Assembly (NCBI GenBank): GCA_963573385.1
Contig: CAUYLG010026844.1
Span: forward strand, 1-64,000
Direction: 5' to 3'
Length of the DNA stretch: 64,000 nucleotides
DNA from: Cacajao melanocephalus
Taxonomy: Eukaryota; Chordata; Mammalia; Primates; Pitheciidae
Made by a program: the position numbers and the translations under genes
In this document: in pieces, positions 48,952-61,132 of the stretch
Position numbering within the stretch: the first letter of the stretch is position 1
How the letters are laid out: each line of letters starts with the position of its first letter
The notes under the pieces: generated by a model
Seen by the model: the letters and a program-made list of their open reading frames with translations, nothing else
What the model was told of the DNA's origin: nothing
The model's database searches: none

Positions 48952-49144
48952 TATTTTTTATACTATTGTAATTTCTTAATTTTCTTTTAAGATTATTATT
49001 AGTGTATGGAAATGCAACTAATTTTTGTGTATTGATTTTGTGTACTGCAACTTTGCTGAATTCATTTTTTCCTGTTTGTTTCTTACGTTTGGTGGCAGAT
49101 ACGTGGTTTGTTATGCCTGGAATATTTTATTTAAAAAAATATAC

Positions 49145-49452
49145 CTGGCCAGGTATGGTGGTTCACACCCATAATCCCAGCACTTTGGGAGGCTGAGGCC
49201 TGTGAATCACTTGAGGCCAGGAGTTCAAGAAACAGCCCAGCAAACATGACGAAACCACATCTCTACTAAAAATACAAAAATTAGCCAGGTGTGGTGATGC
49301 ACGCCTGTAATCCCAGCTACTCAGGTGGCTGGGGCACGAGAATCTCTTGAACCTGGGAGGCAGATATTGCAATGAGCCAAAATTGCACCATTGCATTCCA
49401 GCCTAGATGACAGAGTGAGACTCTGTCTCAAAGAAGAAGAAAAAAAAAAAAA
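49145..49452 (+). mobile_element. Alu SINE, S-like, diverged
   Basis: 'ggccaggtatggtggttcac', 'acttgaggccaggagttcaa', with an A/G-rich tail 'aaagaagaagaaaaa'. Confidence 0.96.
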
Positions 49453-49679
49453 CCATACCCTAGGCTCCAAACATGCTCCCACTAAAGTGACTCCCTTCCA
49501 GCTATAATTAAAGTTTGTCAGGGGGTGGGTAGCCTTTGGGCTCTTACTGAGCTCATTGGGCCCATAGTGGCCCCATCTCTTTTCTGTACTCTGGGAGATA
49601 CCAGCTTCCCAGGAAGGTAATGCTGCCTGAGAATGAGCAGTGCATCCACAGGGTGTCTGAAGAGGCAGAAGGGGGCCCT
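49453..49679. other. Non-repetitive spacer
   Basis: No feature recognised. Confidence 0.4.
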
Positions 49680-49845
49680 GAGCTGGGAGTCAGGCCTCTG
49701 GATGGGAGGATGGGCTTCATCACTGATGCTTGTGGGACCCTGGACAATCCCTTCCATGGGCCTTAGTTTTCTCCCCTGTAAAATATGCAGGTAGGACTTG
49801 ATCATCTCTAGGGCCCTTTGAGCATAAAGAAAGTCAGGTCGCCCA
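49680..49845 (+). mobile_element. MIR-family SINE
   Basis: 'gagctgggagtcaggcctct', 'ggccttagttttctcccctg' and 'ggacttgatcatctctaggg' fit a MIR-type (MIR3-like) element. Confidence 0.75.
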
Positions 49846-50029
49846 GGCACAGAGTCCCTAGAGCCTGAATAGCGGTGAAGGTCTCAGCTTCAGGTCACGT
49901 CTGTGCCACTGCCCTGCAGCATTCTAGATCTCTAAAGGAAAAGTCCCTGTGATTTCCTGCAGCTCTGAGTTCTCCAGCCCTGTGCCTTTAAAACAACAAT
50001 AAATTACTTGTAATATAATTATTATAAAA

Positions 50030-50205
50030 ATAACCCCTTATGCTGCAGTTTGTAAAATACTTTCACATTCATTCCTCATTTGCAAATGAGAAAACTGAAT
50101 CCCAGAAAGTTGGTGTTACTTGCCCCTAGCTAAGCTAGTAAATAGTATACCTGGTCTGGATTAAAATGAATTCCAGTTCAGCTACCCAAAATGCTATGTG
50201 GTCAC
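50030..50205 (-). mobile_element. MIR SINE
   Basis: 'tcatttgcaaatgagaaaac', 'agctaagctagtaaatagta' and 'tctggattaaaatgaattcc' are the MIR complement. Confidence 0.82.
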
Positions 50206-50675
50206 CATGGAATAATGAGTTAGTTAAGGGGGAGGGGAAATAGAGGGTATGAGGAAAAAAGAAAACTCAAAAAATTTGAATCATATATTAATTTAATACA
50301 GTTAATTTTCCACAAGGTCTAATGGAAATGGAAAATCAAGATGTGGACTCAGAGTATAATGAAATATTGCTTGAATATTTACAATAGCCTCAATCTGGTG
50401 TTAAAAGGAAAGATCAGTCCTACCCTTACTCACATGCCAGCCCTGAGCCCCCTCTGCCACTCTGTGCCAAAGCACTTGGCTGGCAACTGATTCCAGCCTC
50501 ACTCCTTCTATAGCATCCCTCTTCTGACTGAGTGCTTCACCAGGCCTCCCCCAAATTGCATCATTTCCCTTCCCTGTGGAATGCTACAATCACAAGACAA
50601 CAGGTAAGGAATGTTGATATAAGTGTAAGTCTGCAAAACGTGAGAAAGACGGAGACAGGGAAGTTGAATGAGACA
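50206..50675. other. Non-repetitive stretch
   Basis: AT-rich at 50260-50395 with ATTAATTTAAT words, otherwise pyrimidine-rich. No gene or repeat recognised. Confidence 0.4.
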
Positions 50676-51246
50676 AAGATGACAGAATTTTCAATAAGTG
50701 TGCCAAGATCATTCAATGTGGAAAGAATGTCTCCAACGAAAGAAGAAAGAATCTGTTCAACAAATGCTGCTGGAACGACTGGATAACCCCACTCAAAACA
50801 GTGAAGTTGAACCCCTACCTCACTCCAGACTCAAAATTTAGCTCAAATAGATCAATGGCCTAAATGGAAGATTTAAAGCTTTATAAAACTCTCAGGGGAA
50901 ACATGGGATATATCTTTACAACCTTGGATTTGGCAAAGGAATCTTAGATTTTATACCCAACACATGAACAACAAAATAAAAATTGGTAAATTTGACTTCA
51001 TAACAGTTAAAATTTTGGTGCACCAAAAGACATTAACAAGAATGTGAAAAGGCAACACAGAGAATGGGAGAAAATATTTGCAAATCATATATCTGATAAA
51101 GATCTAGCATTCGGAATATATAAAGAACTCTTACAACACAACAATGAAAAGACAAACAACCCAATTTTTAAAAAACAGATGATTCAAATAGACATTTATC
51201 CAAAAAAGATATATGAGAGGCCAAAAAGCACTTGAAAAAATTCTCA

Positions 51247-51571
<325 letters not shown>

Positions 51572-51647
51572 TCAACATCATTGGTTATTATAGAAATGCA
51601 AATCAAAACCATAATGAAATGCCACTTTACACCCAGCAGAATAGCTA

Positions 51648-51947
51648 CTTTTTTTTTTTTTTTTTGACACAGGGTCTCACTCTGTCACTCAGGCTGGAAT
51701 GCAGTGGTAAAATCATGACTTACTGCAGTCTGAACTTCTCAGGCTCAAGTAATCCTCCCAGCTCCGCCTTCCCAGTAGCTGGGATTACAGGCGCACGCCA
51801 CCACACCTAGCTAATTTTTCTGTATTTTGTGGAGACCGGGTTTTGCCATGTTGCCTAGGCTGGTCTGAAACTCCTGGGCTCAAGCAATCTGCCCACTTCA
51901 GCCTCCCAAAGTGTTGGAATTACAGGCATGAGCCACCGCACCCAGCC
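51648..51947 (-). mobile_element. Alu SINE, J-like, inverted relative to neighbour
   Basis: Antisense dimer beginning with a T-run; 'agtctgaacttctcaggctc', 'gagccaccgcacccagcc'. Only about 86 bp separate it from the sense Alu upstream. Confidence 0.96.
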
Positions 51948-52385
51948 AACAATTTTTTAAAATGGAAAAAAACAAGTGTTGGTGAAGGTGTTGGGAAATA
52001 GGAGCCCTCATAACATTGCTTGTGGGAACGTACAATGGTTCAGCAGCTGCGGAAAACAGTATGGTGGTTCCTCAAAGTGCTAAACATAGAATTGCCACGT
52101 GACTCAGCAATTCCTCTTCTAGGGTACATACCCAAGAGAAACGAAAACATATGTCCACATAGGAACATGTACATGAATGTTCATACCAGCATAATTCATA
52201 ATAGCCAAAAGGTAGGGACAATTCAAGGATCCATCAGTAGATGTGCGGATAATCAAATATTGATATATCCATACAATGAAGTATTATTCATCCATAAGAA
52301 GGAATTAAGTACTGATACATGCTACAACATGGATTAACCCTCAAAACATTATGCTAAATGAAATACACCAGACACAAAAGATCTT

Positions 52386-52680
52386 CTTTTTTTTTTTTAA
52401 TTGAAACGGAGTCTTGCTCTGAAGTGCAGTGGTGTGATCCCAGCTCACTGCAACCTCCGCCTCTCAGGTTCAAGAAATCCTTGTGCCTCAGCCTCTGGAG
52501 TAGCTGGGATTACAGGCGCCCACTACCACACTGGGCTAATTATTTTTATTTTTTATAGAGATGGGGTTTTAGTGAAACCCCTGTTGGTCAGTCTGATCTT
52601 GAACTCCTGGCCTCAGGTGATCCACTTGCCTCAGCCTCCCAAAGTGCTGGGATTACAGGTGTGAGCCACGGTGCCTGCTG
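52386..52680 (-). mobile_element. Alu SINE with a small internal deletion
   Basis: Antisense dimer. The usual 'gtcgcccaggctg' after 'gagtcttgctct' is missing, leaving 'gctctgaagtgcagtgg'. Confidence 0.95.
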
Positions 52681-52918
52681 TTTTCTTTTATATGAAATAT
52701 CTTGAATAGGCAAATCTGTAGAGACAAAAAACAGATTAGTGATTGCCAGGGGATGGGAGGAGGAAGAATTGGGGAATGGTTTCTTAGTGAGTATGGAGTG
52801 TTCTGCTGGGGTGATGAAAAAGTTTTGACACTAGGAAGAGGTATTGATTGCACAACATTGTAAATGCACTAAATGCCACTGAATTGTACATATTAAAATG
52901 GTTCATTATATGTTGTGT

Positions 52919-53020
52919 AAGTTTCACTTCAATTTCCTAAAAAGGTAACAGAGATAGCTAGGCCAAGACAAGTTTCACTTCTATTTCCAAAAGAAAGGAA
53001 CAGAGAGACCCAGGCCAGGA
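52919..53020. repeat. 51-bp tandem duplication at an L1 3' end
   Basis: Two adjacent units each begin 'aagtttcactt', continue 'ctatttcc' or 'caatttcc', then '...aacagaga...' and 'aggccaag' or 'aggccagg' (52919-52969, 52970-53020). The unit spans the L1 terminus and flanking DNA. Confidence 0.75.
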
Positions 53021-53085
53021 GAGCGACAGGGACCTAGAGAGGGACTGAGAGGGAAGAGAGGGAGCGATCGGGAAAAGCTGCGGCC

Positions 53086-53375
53086 CATTACTAGACATTT
53101 ATTAGTGTTGTTCAGTCAGTGGGTTGCCAGCTACATTTAATATGGATCTATATACAAAGAAAACGCTTCATTCTACATAATGAATATTTAATCACGCATG
53201 GGTTGGGCAATTTCACAGAAGTAATTAAAAGCAGTCTTTTGTTTATTGCTCAAAAATGATAGCGACCTGCTGACCAGAGCTGCAGACACAGTGACATATT
53301 GAAAACGTTACCTACTGACATATGTTATTAAAGAGGAATTAAAGGTCACTCTCTTCTCTCTCCTTAGAAGCTAAT
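53086..53375. promoter_or_regulatory. AT-rich block, candidate distal regulatory element
   Basis: Repeat-free. It has 'gtaattaaaa' (53221-53230), 'ttgtttattgctc' (forkhead-like), 'atgaatatttaatcacg' and 'ttaaagaggaattaaag'. Enhancer role is inferred; no coding potential. Confidence 0.35.
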
Positions 53376-53480
53376 CGCGCCCAGGGCCTCTTGTCTGCTC
53401 ACTCCAGAGCATCGCTGTGAGGGGAAGCCACCTGCCAGCTGAGGCTAGAGTGACAGGCCAGCACCCCTTGGTCTAGAAGA

Positions 53481-53805
53481 GCAGTCTCCAGCCTTTTTAG
53501 CACCAGGGACCAGTTCCATGGAAGACAATTTTTCCACGGACGGGAGTTTGTGGGGGATGTTTTCAAAATGAAACTGGTCCACTTCAGATCATCAGGCATA
53601 AGGAGCACACAACCTAGATCCCTCCCATGTACAGTTCACGATAGAGTTCGCACTCCCATGAGAATCTCATGCTGCTGCTGATCTGATGGGAGGTGGAGTA
53701 CAGGTGGTAATGCTCACTGGCCTGCCACTCACTCCTGCTGTGCAGCCTGCTTCCTAACAGGCCACAGATCTGTGCCAGTCCGTGGCCCAGGGGTTGGGGA
53801 CCCCC
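53481..53805 (+). mobile_element. MER1 (hAT-Charlie) DNA transposon, complete
   Basis: 'ttttagcaccagggaccagt', 'gaagacaatttttccacgga', 'cctaacaggccacagatctg' and 'aggggttggggacccccg' cover the whole MER1. The 8-bp flanks GTCTAGAA and GTCTGTAA match at 6 of 8 and resemble the hAT target nTCTAGAn. Confidence 0.95.
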
Positions 53806-53969
53806 GGTCTGTAACCTCCCCCAAATCCATAGTTGAAGCAGATGAACCAGTTACTTAGAAGACCACAGAGGAAACATGCCATGATGTGTGTTCTCTGTAA
53901 AAAGTTCTCCCCGCTGTGCTGCTACATCCACCCACTGCAAAATCCTGTCAATCCTGGGCCCCTGGTCTG

Positions 53970-54195
53970 GGTGCCATTTCCTCCTTTGTCACTGTGACTG
54001 CCCTGGTTCAGCTTGCCCACCGCCCCCCACAGTCTTGCACCTCCCCATTTTATTCTACAGTGACTCTTCCTGGATCTGTGGATCAAGGCTCTTCTTCACT
54101 CATGCACCTCCCATGGCTCCCCATTGTCTGCAAGCTTCCTCATGCCAGCATTAAAGTCTTTCATCATCTGGCTCCAGATGATCATCCTGCATTAG
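53970..54195 (+). mobile_element. L2 LINE fragment, left part
   Basis: 'catggctccccattgtctgc', 'cattaaagtctttcatcatc', 'tggctccagatgatcatcct' is sense L2. It resumes near 54600. Confidence 0.65.
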
Positions 54196-54480
54196 GGTTC
54201 TTGGTTGACAAGAACAGAAAGTGACAATGACTAACTTAAGCCAGAAACTAGGAGAACATTGGGGAGCTCATAGAATCGGTGAGAAGGCCAGGGAGGCTGA
54301 CCAACAAAGGGCAGAGATAAAAGTCATGCATGTCCAGATACTGTCCAGGCAGAATGCTATTGCTGGTGCCTCCACCACTGGCCACTCTCCACCATTCAGC
54401 AGCCCTACAGCCTCCATGAATAATATCTAAATGTCCCCACACTCTCACATCAGTCTCCTCACCCTCCATCCCAGGTGGGC
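54196..54480. mobile_element. LTR-like repeat inserted in L2 (tentative)
   Basis: 'ttagggttcttggttgacaa', 'acttaagccagaaactagga' and 'ggagctcatagaatcggtga' match an old mammalian LTR-like consensus related to 25130-25545. Confidence 0.5.
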
Positions 54481-54599
54481 GTGGCCAACCAACAGGGCCC
54501 AGCCTTTTTCTGCAGCCTCGTCACTGTGGTTCAGGGAGAGAGACATCTGGCTCTCTTTACTTCCACAGAAAGAGACAAAGCCTTTGATTCCCAGATACA

Positions 54600-54985
54600 C
54601 TGTCTGCACCACAGCCACAGCAATATTTCCTCCACACCCCACACCCACTCGGGGCTCTCCCATCACTCCAACTCTGCTCTCTTTCTCTCCGCCAGGAACG
54701 CCTTGCCCTCCCTCCTCATAACCAGTTGGATCATCCTTCCAAGGACCCAATCAAACACCGTCTCTTCTAGGAGCCCTTCCCTGACTGCCTCCACCACTCC
54801 CAATCTACATATGACACCATCTGTTCTCTGGTGGCACTGAGGGCTCACTACCACATATTGAAGCTTGTCATTTTCCTTCTATGAGACCATGAGTTCCTAG
54901 AAAGCAGGACCCATGGCTTCTCTTATTTCGAGAGCTGAGCACAGGGCCGGCACAGTGTGTGCAAAGAAGTCTGGATGCACATGAA
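54600..54985 (+). mobile_element. L2 LINE fragment, right part with 3' end
   Basis: 'gcccttccctgactgcctcc', 'accatgagttcctagaaagc', 'gctgagcacagggccggcac' run to the L2 terminus. Confidence 0.72.
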
Positions 54986-55039
54986 TGAGGGCTGTAGAAG
55001 GAAGATTCACCCTGTGCCATATGCCTGTGTCCACCTCCC

Positions 55040-55250
55040 GGTCACATCAGAAGTCAACCCAAAATAGCGATGAAATGGTGGAGTGTCTTCACCCTTGCCC
55101 AGTGTATCCAATTTCCTGTCATGCTTGGTTTAACATTCTGCTGACACGATCGTGAAATTCATGATTTCACTGTGAAACATGCAAGAGTCCTGCCTGTTTA
55201 TTGTGCAGTGGGCCCTACAAATTATGTAGCCAGCCCTGGGTAGACAGCTT
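55040..55250. repeat. Unclassified old interspersed repeat
   Basis: 'attctgctgacacgatcgtg', 'gtgcagtgggccctacaaat', 'tatgtagccagccctggg'. Same loose family as 2764-2920. Confidence 0.5.
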
Positions 55251-55657
55251 CTGGTACACTCACTCACACCTCTAAGTGGGGTTTCAGCATCTTGCCACTC
55301 CCTTCAAGAATAGAAGACAGGGAAAAGGCAGGGCTTCACCCACCTGGCTTCAGACTCCAGTTTGCAAAGGAATTTGGGATGGGCTGACTTCTGGTCACCA
55401 CAAAATCAGCACATGGGTGACCACCCAAGACTAAGGCTGGACCTGAATGCAAGGCTCTTCAAGACAGAGCAATGTAAATTGCCTCCAGTCACTAGGATCA
55501 AATTCATGACCCCATCAACATCTCTCCTGGCTCCCTTATAGCCTGTTATAAGTCAATGAGTTCTGTCACCCAAGATTTGTGTTGAAATCATGACAACAAC
55601 AATACATTAGCCTCTGTAGGAGGAATATTGCATCTGATAATGAATTCTTTATAGACA
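55251..55657. other. Non-repetitive spacer
   Basis: No feature recognised. Confidence 0.4.
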
Positions 55658-56239
55658 TGTGTTTTTACTGAGGTATAATTTACATGCAATAAAATGCATA
55701 GATTTTACATGTGCAATTTGATGAATTTTGACTTATGTATACACTCATGTAACCACCACTCCAATGAAGACATGGAATGTTCTACTATCCCCGAAAGTTT
55801 CATCCTGTGCCTTGAAAGTCACACCCTACTCCCCCCTGTTGCTCTCAGCAACCACTGTCTGATTTCTATCACTATAGGTTAATTATGTCTCTTCTAATAC
55901 TTCATAAAATGAAAGCACTCAGTATATTTGTGTCTAGCTTCTTTCATTCATCAAAACTTCTGTGAGATTCATACATGTTACATACATCAGTATATATCAG
56001 TTCATTCCTTTTTGTTTCTGAGTAGTATTCTAGTTAATTGGCTTGTAAAATCAAACAAAAAGGAATACATCCATTATATGGATGTATCACAATTTGTTAA
56101 TACATCTTCTGGTTGATAGCAGTTTGTGTTGTTCTCAGTTTTAGCTACCGTGAATAAGTCTGTACAAGTCTTTGTGTAAACATGTGTTTCTTTTCTCTTG
56201 GGTAAATAATACCTAGATGTAAAATTGCTGAGTCATGGG

Positions 56240-57040
56240 TGTATTAGTCAGGGTTCTCCAGGATTATATACAGATGTACAAGAGGAGCTGGCTCACACAG
56301 TTATGGTGGCTGAGACATGCCATGATATGCCTCTGCAAGCTAGAGCACCAGAAAAGCCAATGGTGTAACTCCCAGTCCAAGGCTGAATTCCTGAGAAGGT
56401 AGAGTGGGTGGGGAGGAGTGCCCACTGGTATAAGTCCCAGATTTCTTTTTTTTTTGAGGCAGAGTCTTGGTCTGTCGCCCAGACTGGAGTACAGTGGCGC
56501 AATCTCGGCTCACTGCAAGCTCCACCTCCTGAGTCCAAGCAGTTCTCCCGCCTCAGCCTCCTGAGTAACTGGGATTACAGGCGCACACCACCACACCCGG
56601 CTAATTTTTCTATTTTTAGTAGAGACGGGGTTTCACCATGTTGGTCAGACTGGCCTTGCACTCCTGATCTCGTGATCTGCCCTCCCCAGCCTCCAAAAAT
56701 GCTGGGGTTACAGGCATGAGCCACCATGCCTGGCAAGTCCCAGAGTTCAAAGACCTGAGAACTAAGAGCTTCAGGACCTCAGGGCAGGAAAAGATGGATG
56801 TCTCTACTCAAGGAGAAAAAGAGAATTCACCCTTCCTCCATCTGTTTGTTCCATCCAGGCCCTCAGTCAACTACATGGTGCCCACTCACATTGAAGAAGG
56901 TTATCTTCTTTACCTAGTCCGCTGATTCAAATGCCAATCTCTTCCAGAAACACCCTCACAGAGGCACCCAGAAATAGTTTTATCAGCTATCTGGGCATCA
57001 CTAATCCCAGTCAAGTTGCCACAAAATATTAACCATCACA
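56240..57040 (+). mobile_element. Solo LTR nested in L1M, itself carrying an Alu
   Basis: Begins TGTATTAGTCAGG and ends AACCATCACA (TG...CA). Flanked by ATGGG/ATGAG, a 5-bp target duplication with one mismatch, as left by ERVL/MaLR-type elements. Internal words 'caggattatatacagatgta', 'gcccactcacattgaagaag' and 'ccagaaacaccctcacagag'. No internal viral genes. Family not named. Confidence 0.85.
56442..56734 (-). mobile_element. Alu SINE, S-like, with perfect target-site duplication
   Basis: Antisense dimer flanked by exact 'aagtcccaga' at 56432-56441 and 56735-56744. Youngest layer of the nest. Confidence 0.97.
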
Positions 57041-57949
57041 ATGAGGTTGGCATATGTTTCTCAGAAAATGCTCAACTGTTTCCAAAAATGGTTGTACCAT
57101 TTTACTCTCATGCCAGCAAAGTATTCAGTTGCTCTACATCCTCTGCAACACTTGGTATTGTTTGGCACATTAATTTTAACTATTCCAGTGGGTGTTAATT
57201 TGCATTTCTCTGATTAGCAATGATGTTGCACACTTTTTCATATGCTTCATGGCCATTCATCTATCTTCCTTTGTGAAGTATCTGTTAGGACTTTTGCCCA
57301 TTTTTTAATAAGATTGTTTGCCTTATTATTGAGTTCTTGTTGTTTTTTATAGACTCTAAATAGGGGTTATTTGTCAGATATATGTTGATTAATATTCCCT
57401 CCCCATCTGTAGCTTGCCTATTCATTTTCTCAGGAAGATCATTTGAAGAGCAGAATCTTTGATTTTGATGGAGTCCAACATGTCCATATTTTTTTTTATT
57501 TTATAGTTAGTGCAATTTTGTCCTAAGTAGTCTTTACCTATCCCAAAGTTGTGAAGATATTTTTTTCCCATATTCTCTTCTAGAAGCATTATAGTTTTAG
57601 CTTTTACATTCAGTTGTATGATCCATCTTCATTTTGTGTATGGTGTGAGGTAGGGGGTCAAGGTTTGTTTTTTTTTTTCCCCTATGGATGTCCAATTGTG
57701 CCAACATATTTTGCTGAAAAGGCTATCATTGCTTATTTTGGTACTTTTACAAATCAGTAAATTACATAAGTATGAGTCTGTTTCTGGACCTTCTATTCTG
57801 TTTGATGGATTGGTTTGTTGATCTATACACCAATGTTACATTGTTTTGATTCCTGTAACTTTACTTATTGATGACTTTTGAGTCCAGGTCTCTCTCCCAC
57901 CTTTTGCTCTTCTTCTCTCCTTCTCATTAGCTCATCATTCTCCAGGGCT

Positions 57950-58085
57950 GAGGGGTAGGGGATTTGGGCTCTAGCCTTAGCTCTGCCTCTAAGTTACTGC
58001 AGTTACCACTTTGCTTTCTTGGTCTATCCATAAAATGGAGAGAAGTTGAACAAGATCCCTTCCTCACCAAAATATATGATTTTTA
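57950..58085 (+). mobile_element. MIR SINE fragment
   Basis: 'ctagccttagctctgcctct', 'gctttcttggtctatccata', 'aaatggagagaagttgaaca'. Confidence 0.75.
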
Positions 58086-58416
58086 GGTTGATTTCCATGT
58101 TCATAAGAGGGAAAACAAGAATAGAGGACAGTTCTCTAGAAAATACTTTCCTGGTATTCAAGAGCCCAAAATCAAAGCCAAAAGCAAAAGGGAAAAGCAG
58201 TAACTTGACGCTAGTCTGGGAAAATAATCTTGTTTTTCTCGTTTATTCTTTATCATGCTCACTTTTGAAGACAGACCATTTCACGTTAAGTCCAGCCCAG
58301 TCCAAACACTGTCTAGGAGGCAGAGAGTGTCATTTCTTTCTCACCATGCCTCCATCTGCCCTGTCATTCTGTCTCAGCTCTGACTCTCCCCAGCGTCTCC
58401 CCGCGTACTCCACAAT
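58086..58416. other. Non-repetitive spacer
   Basis: The frame of 130 codons (58046-58438) overlaps the MIR and carries no domain. Nothing else recognised. Confidence 0.4.
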
Positions 58417-58654
58417 GGCCTGGTGGTTAAGTTCCTGAGTCAGGCTGCCTGTGTTTAAATCTCAGCTCTGCTGTTTGACAAAGGAATGGGTTTGGGCAAA
58501 GTGCTTTATGACTTTGGGCTTTGGTTTCTTCAGTTGCAATAAAGGAAATGAGAACAGTACCCACTTCATGGGCTGTTGTGAGACATCATTTAGACAATGC
58601 GTATAAAATATTTAGCATAATATTAACCATTATAGTAAGTGTTCAAAAATGTTA
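58417..58654 (+). mobile_element. MIR SINE, nearly complete
   Basis: 'ggcctggtggttaagttcct', 'tgtttaaatctcagctctgc', 'gggctgttgtgagacatcat', 'atagtaagtgttcaaaaatg'. Confidence 0.92.
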
Positions 58655-59115
58655 GCCACTGTGGTGGTTTTTTGACACTGCTCCTTTGAAAAGATAGAGC
58701 CTCCCTCTTCCCTCATATGTGGTACAGACTGAGTGCCTCACTTCGAACAAACAGAGTGTGCAGAAAGTGATGGTGTGTGACCCCTGACACCAGTTCATAA
58801 GGGACATTGCCACAGGAGCTTGTGGAGAGGCCTACATGGGAAGGAACGGAGGCCTCCTGCCAATGCCTGATGCCAACTTACAAGCTGTGTGAACAATCCA
58901 TCTTGGAAGAGGATGCCCAAGTCCAAGCTAAACCTTGTGAGACAGCAGCCCTGGCTGACATCCTCACTACAACCTCGTGAGACACCCTGAGCCAGACCAC
59001 ACAGCTCAGCCACGCCTGAGCTCTGAATTCCCAACTCACAGAAACCGTATGAGATAATAAATGTTCATTGCTGTTTTAAACCACTACGTTTTGGGGTAAT
59101 TTTTTATGCAGACCA
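58655..59115 (+). mobile_element. Old LTR-like element with poly(A) signal (family not named)
   Basis: 'ctgctcctttgaaaagatag', 'ctctgaattcccaactcaca', 'gaaaccgtatgagataataa', 'taaaccactacgttttgggg' follow a known mammalian LTR consensus. AATAAA at 59056-59061. Confidence 0.7.
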
Positions 59116-59355
59116 TTATAAGTAATTCAGCCACCATTAGCAGTGGTAGTAGTGGTAACTGAATCCTATTATCCTTCAATCCCCAGTTCATGTTCTACTG
59201 CCTCCAGAAAGCCTTTGTCAAGGAAAGAGAAGGTAGTAAGGACTACAAGTGGTCTCTCAATATCCAAGTCTCCCTGTTTCTAAAGTAACCACACCCCAAG
59301 TTTTAGCTGGGCCACCTTGGTTAGAAGTTGTGTTTTCCAGCCTCCTTTGCTTATC

Positions 59356-59672
59356 TTCGTCTTTCATAGACACCCACACGTGCACACATGGCCTTGCTCC
59401 ATCACCCTACTGCGTCCTCTGAGAAACATCTGCAATGAGCCCAAGATATTCTGGATGTTAACAGAAAACTGATTTAAGGAACAGTCAGATGATGATTTGG
59501 ATCTAAATGGCTTGAGGCGGGTGGGGGAAAGGTGGGTGTGAGGACTAGGACCCTGGGATTAGACTAGGGTTCAAATCTCAGCTCCTCAATTAAATGGTGG
59601 GGACAAGAGCTTAGCCTGTCATGACTTCAATCCTTCATCTTTAAAAGGGAGAAAATGGGGTTGCTATGAAGA
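59356..59672 (+). repeat. Local duplication, copy A
   Basis: Matches 63039-63656 once the Alu there is removed, sharing 'gatttggatctaaatgg', 'gtgaggactaggaccctgg' and 'cctgtcatgacttcaatcct'. The right half contains MIR-like sequence. Same orientation, about 3.7 kb apart. Confidence 0.88.
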
Positions 59673-60065
59673 GACAATGGGTTAGATGAGGCCCTATGAT
59701 AGAAGTAGTATGTGCAACTTCCAGAACGTGTCCTTAGCAGGAAAAGGTGTGACTCTGTCCTTTCTACTGATTGCAGTGCAGAGGTGCTAGGGCTGCCATC
59801 TTGGATTATAACATAGTTTTGGGAACGGAGGCCATGAACACAGAATGAAAAACTAGAGGGAGCTGGAGTTCCTGACACCACAGGGCACCAGTCCTGCACT
59901 ATGTACCTGCCCTCTTTCACATAAGAGAGAAATACATTTCTGTCTATCTTGCTTAAGCTGTGGGTATTTTGGGCTTTCTTACTCACAGCAAAGCCTGATC
60001 ATAGCTGATACAGGGAAGGATGGGAAAGAAATGTTATTAAGTTTACGAAGTTTTTGTGTACCAAA
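59673..60065. other. Non-repetitive spacer
   Basis: No feature recognised. Confidence 0.4.
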
Positions 60066-60560
<495 letters not shown>

Positions 60561-60599
60561 TCATTCCATGACCCCCTCACATGTATTCAAGAACCTAGG

Positions 60600-60810
60600 A
60601 GCCTTTTTTCATCTATCTCAGCCAGGCTGCTCCCTTGCCACCCAACCCCCTCCACCCCACTTAGCACTTAACCTCATTGTCATTTGTTCTGCACCTTGTT
60701 TCCTCAAAGACCCAGAATATCAGCTTCTTGAGGCCAGGACCCATTTCAGAAGGCTTAGTTTCTCAGGCTGTCACCACTAAGCATTTAATAAACACTTGTT
60801 GAATAATTGG
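60600..60810 (+). mobile_element. L2 LINE 3' end
   Basis: 'atatcagcttcttgaggcca', 'ggacccatttcagaaggctt', 'aataaacacttgttgaataa' is a sense L2 terminus. Confidence 0.85.
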
Positions 60811-60855
60811 TAGACTTGAAGACTTGTGCTAAAGACCAGAAAAGATGAGAAGAGG

Positions 60856-61132
60856 CCAGGCGCGGTGGCTCACACCTGTAATCTCAGCACTTTGGGAGGC
60901 CGAGGCAGGCAGATCACCTGAGATCAAGAGTTCAAGACTAGCCTGGCAACATGGCGAAACTCTGTCTCTACTAAAAATACAAAAATCACCCAGGCATGGG
61001 GCATGCGCCTGTAGTCCCGGCTACTTAGGAGGCTGAGGTGGGAGGATCACTTGAGCCCAGAAAGTAGAGGCTGCAGTGAACCAGCCTGGATGACAGAGTG
61101 AGACCTCATCTCAAAACGAAACAAAAAAATAT
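60856..61132 (+). mobile_element. Alu SINE, S-like, with internal deletion
   Basis: Starts 'ggccaggcgcggtggctcac'. 'ctgcagtgaaccagcctgg' skips about 30 bp of the right arm. Flanks 'atgagaagagg' and 'atgagaagaagg' are the target duplication. Confidence 0.96.

Larger units (their letters stand above)
46716..49080 (-). mobile_element. L1M LINE, about 2 kb of 3' UTR and ORF2 end, antisense
   Basis: Starts 'aaattgtggtaaaatatgca' (L1 3' end). It passes 'gaataatattccattgtatg', 'gttttccacagcagctgcac', 'gcagaaaagtttttaagttt', 'ttccagtgccatttgttgaa' and 'tgcaactttgctgaattcat'. Frames are broken throughout. It carries a MER2 (48605-48951) and a displaced internal copy at 47391-47438. Confidence 0.95.
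55658..57880 (-). mobile_element. L1M LINE, antisense, split by an LTR
   Basis: Begins 'ttttactgaggtataattta' (3' end). It includes 'gtaaccaccactccaatgaa' and 'aattgctgagtcatggg', then resumes after the LTR with 'gttggcatatgtttctcaga', 'gttgtaccattttactctca' and 'caatgttacattgttttgat'. Frames broken. Confidence 0.93.

Noticed and set aside
56240..57040. A possible complete endogenous retrovirus
   Set aside because: Only one LTR is present, with no internal viral region, so it is a solo LTR.
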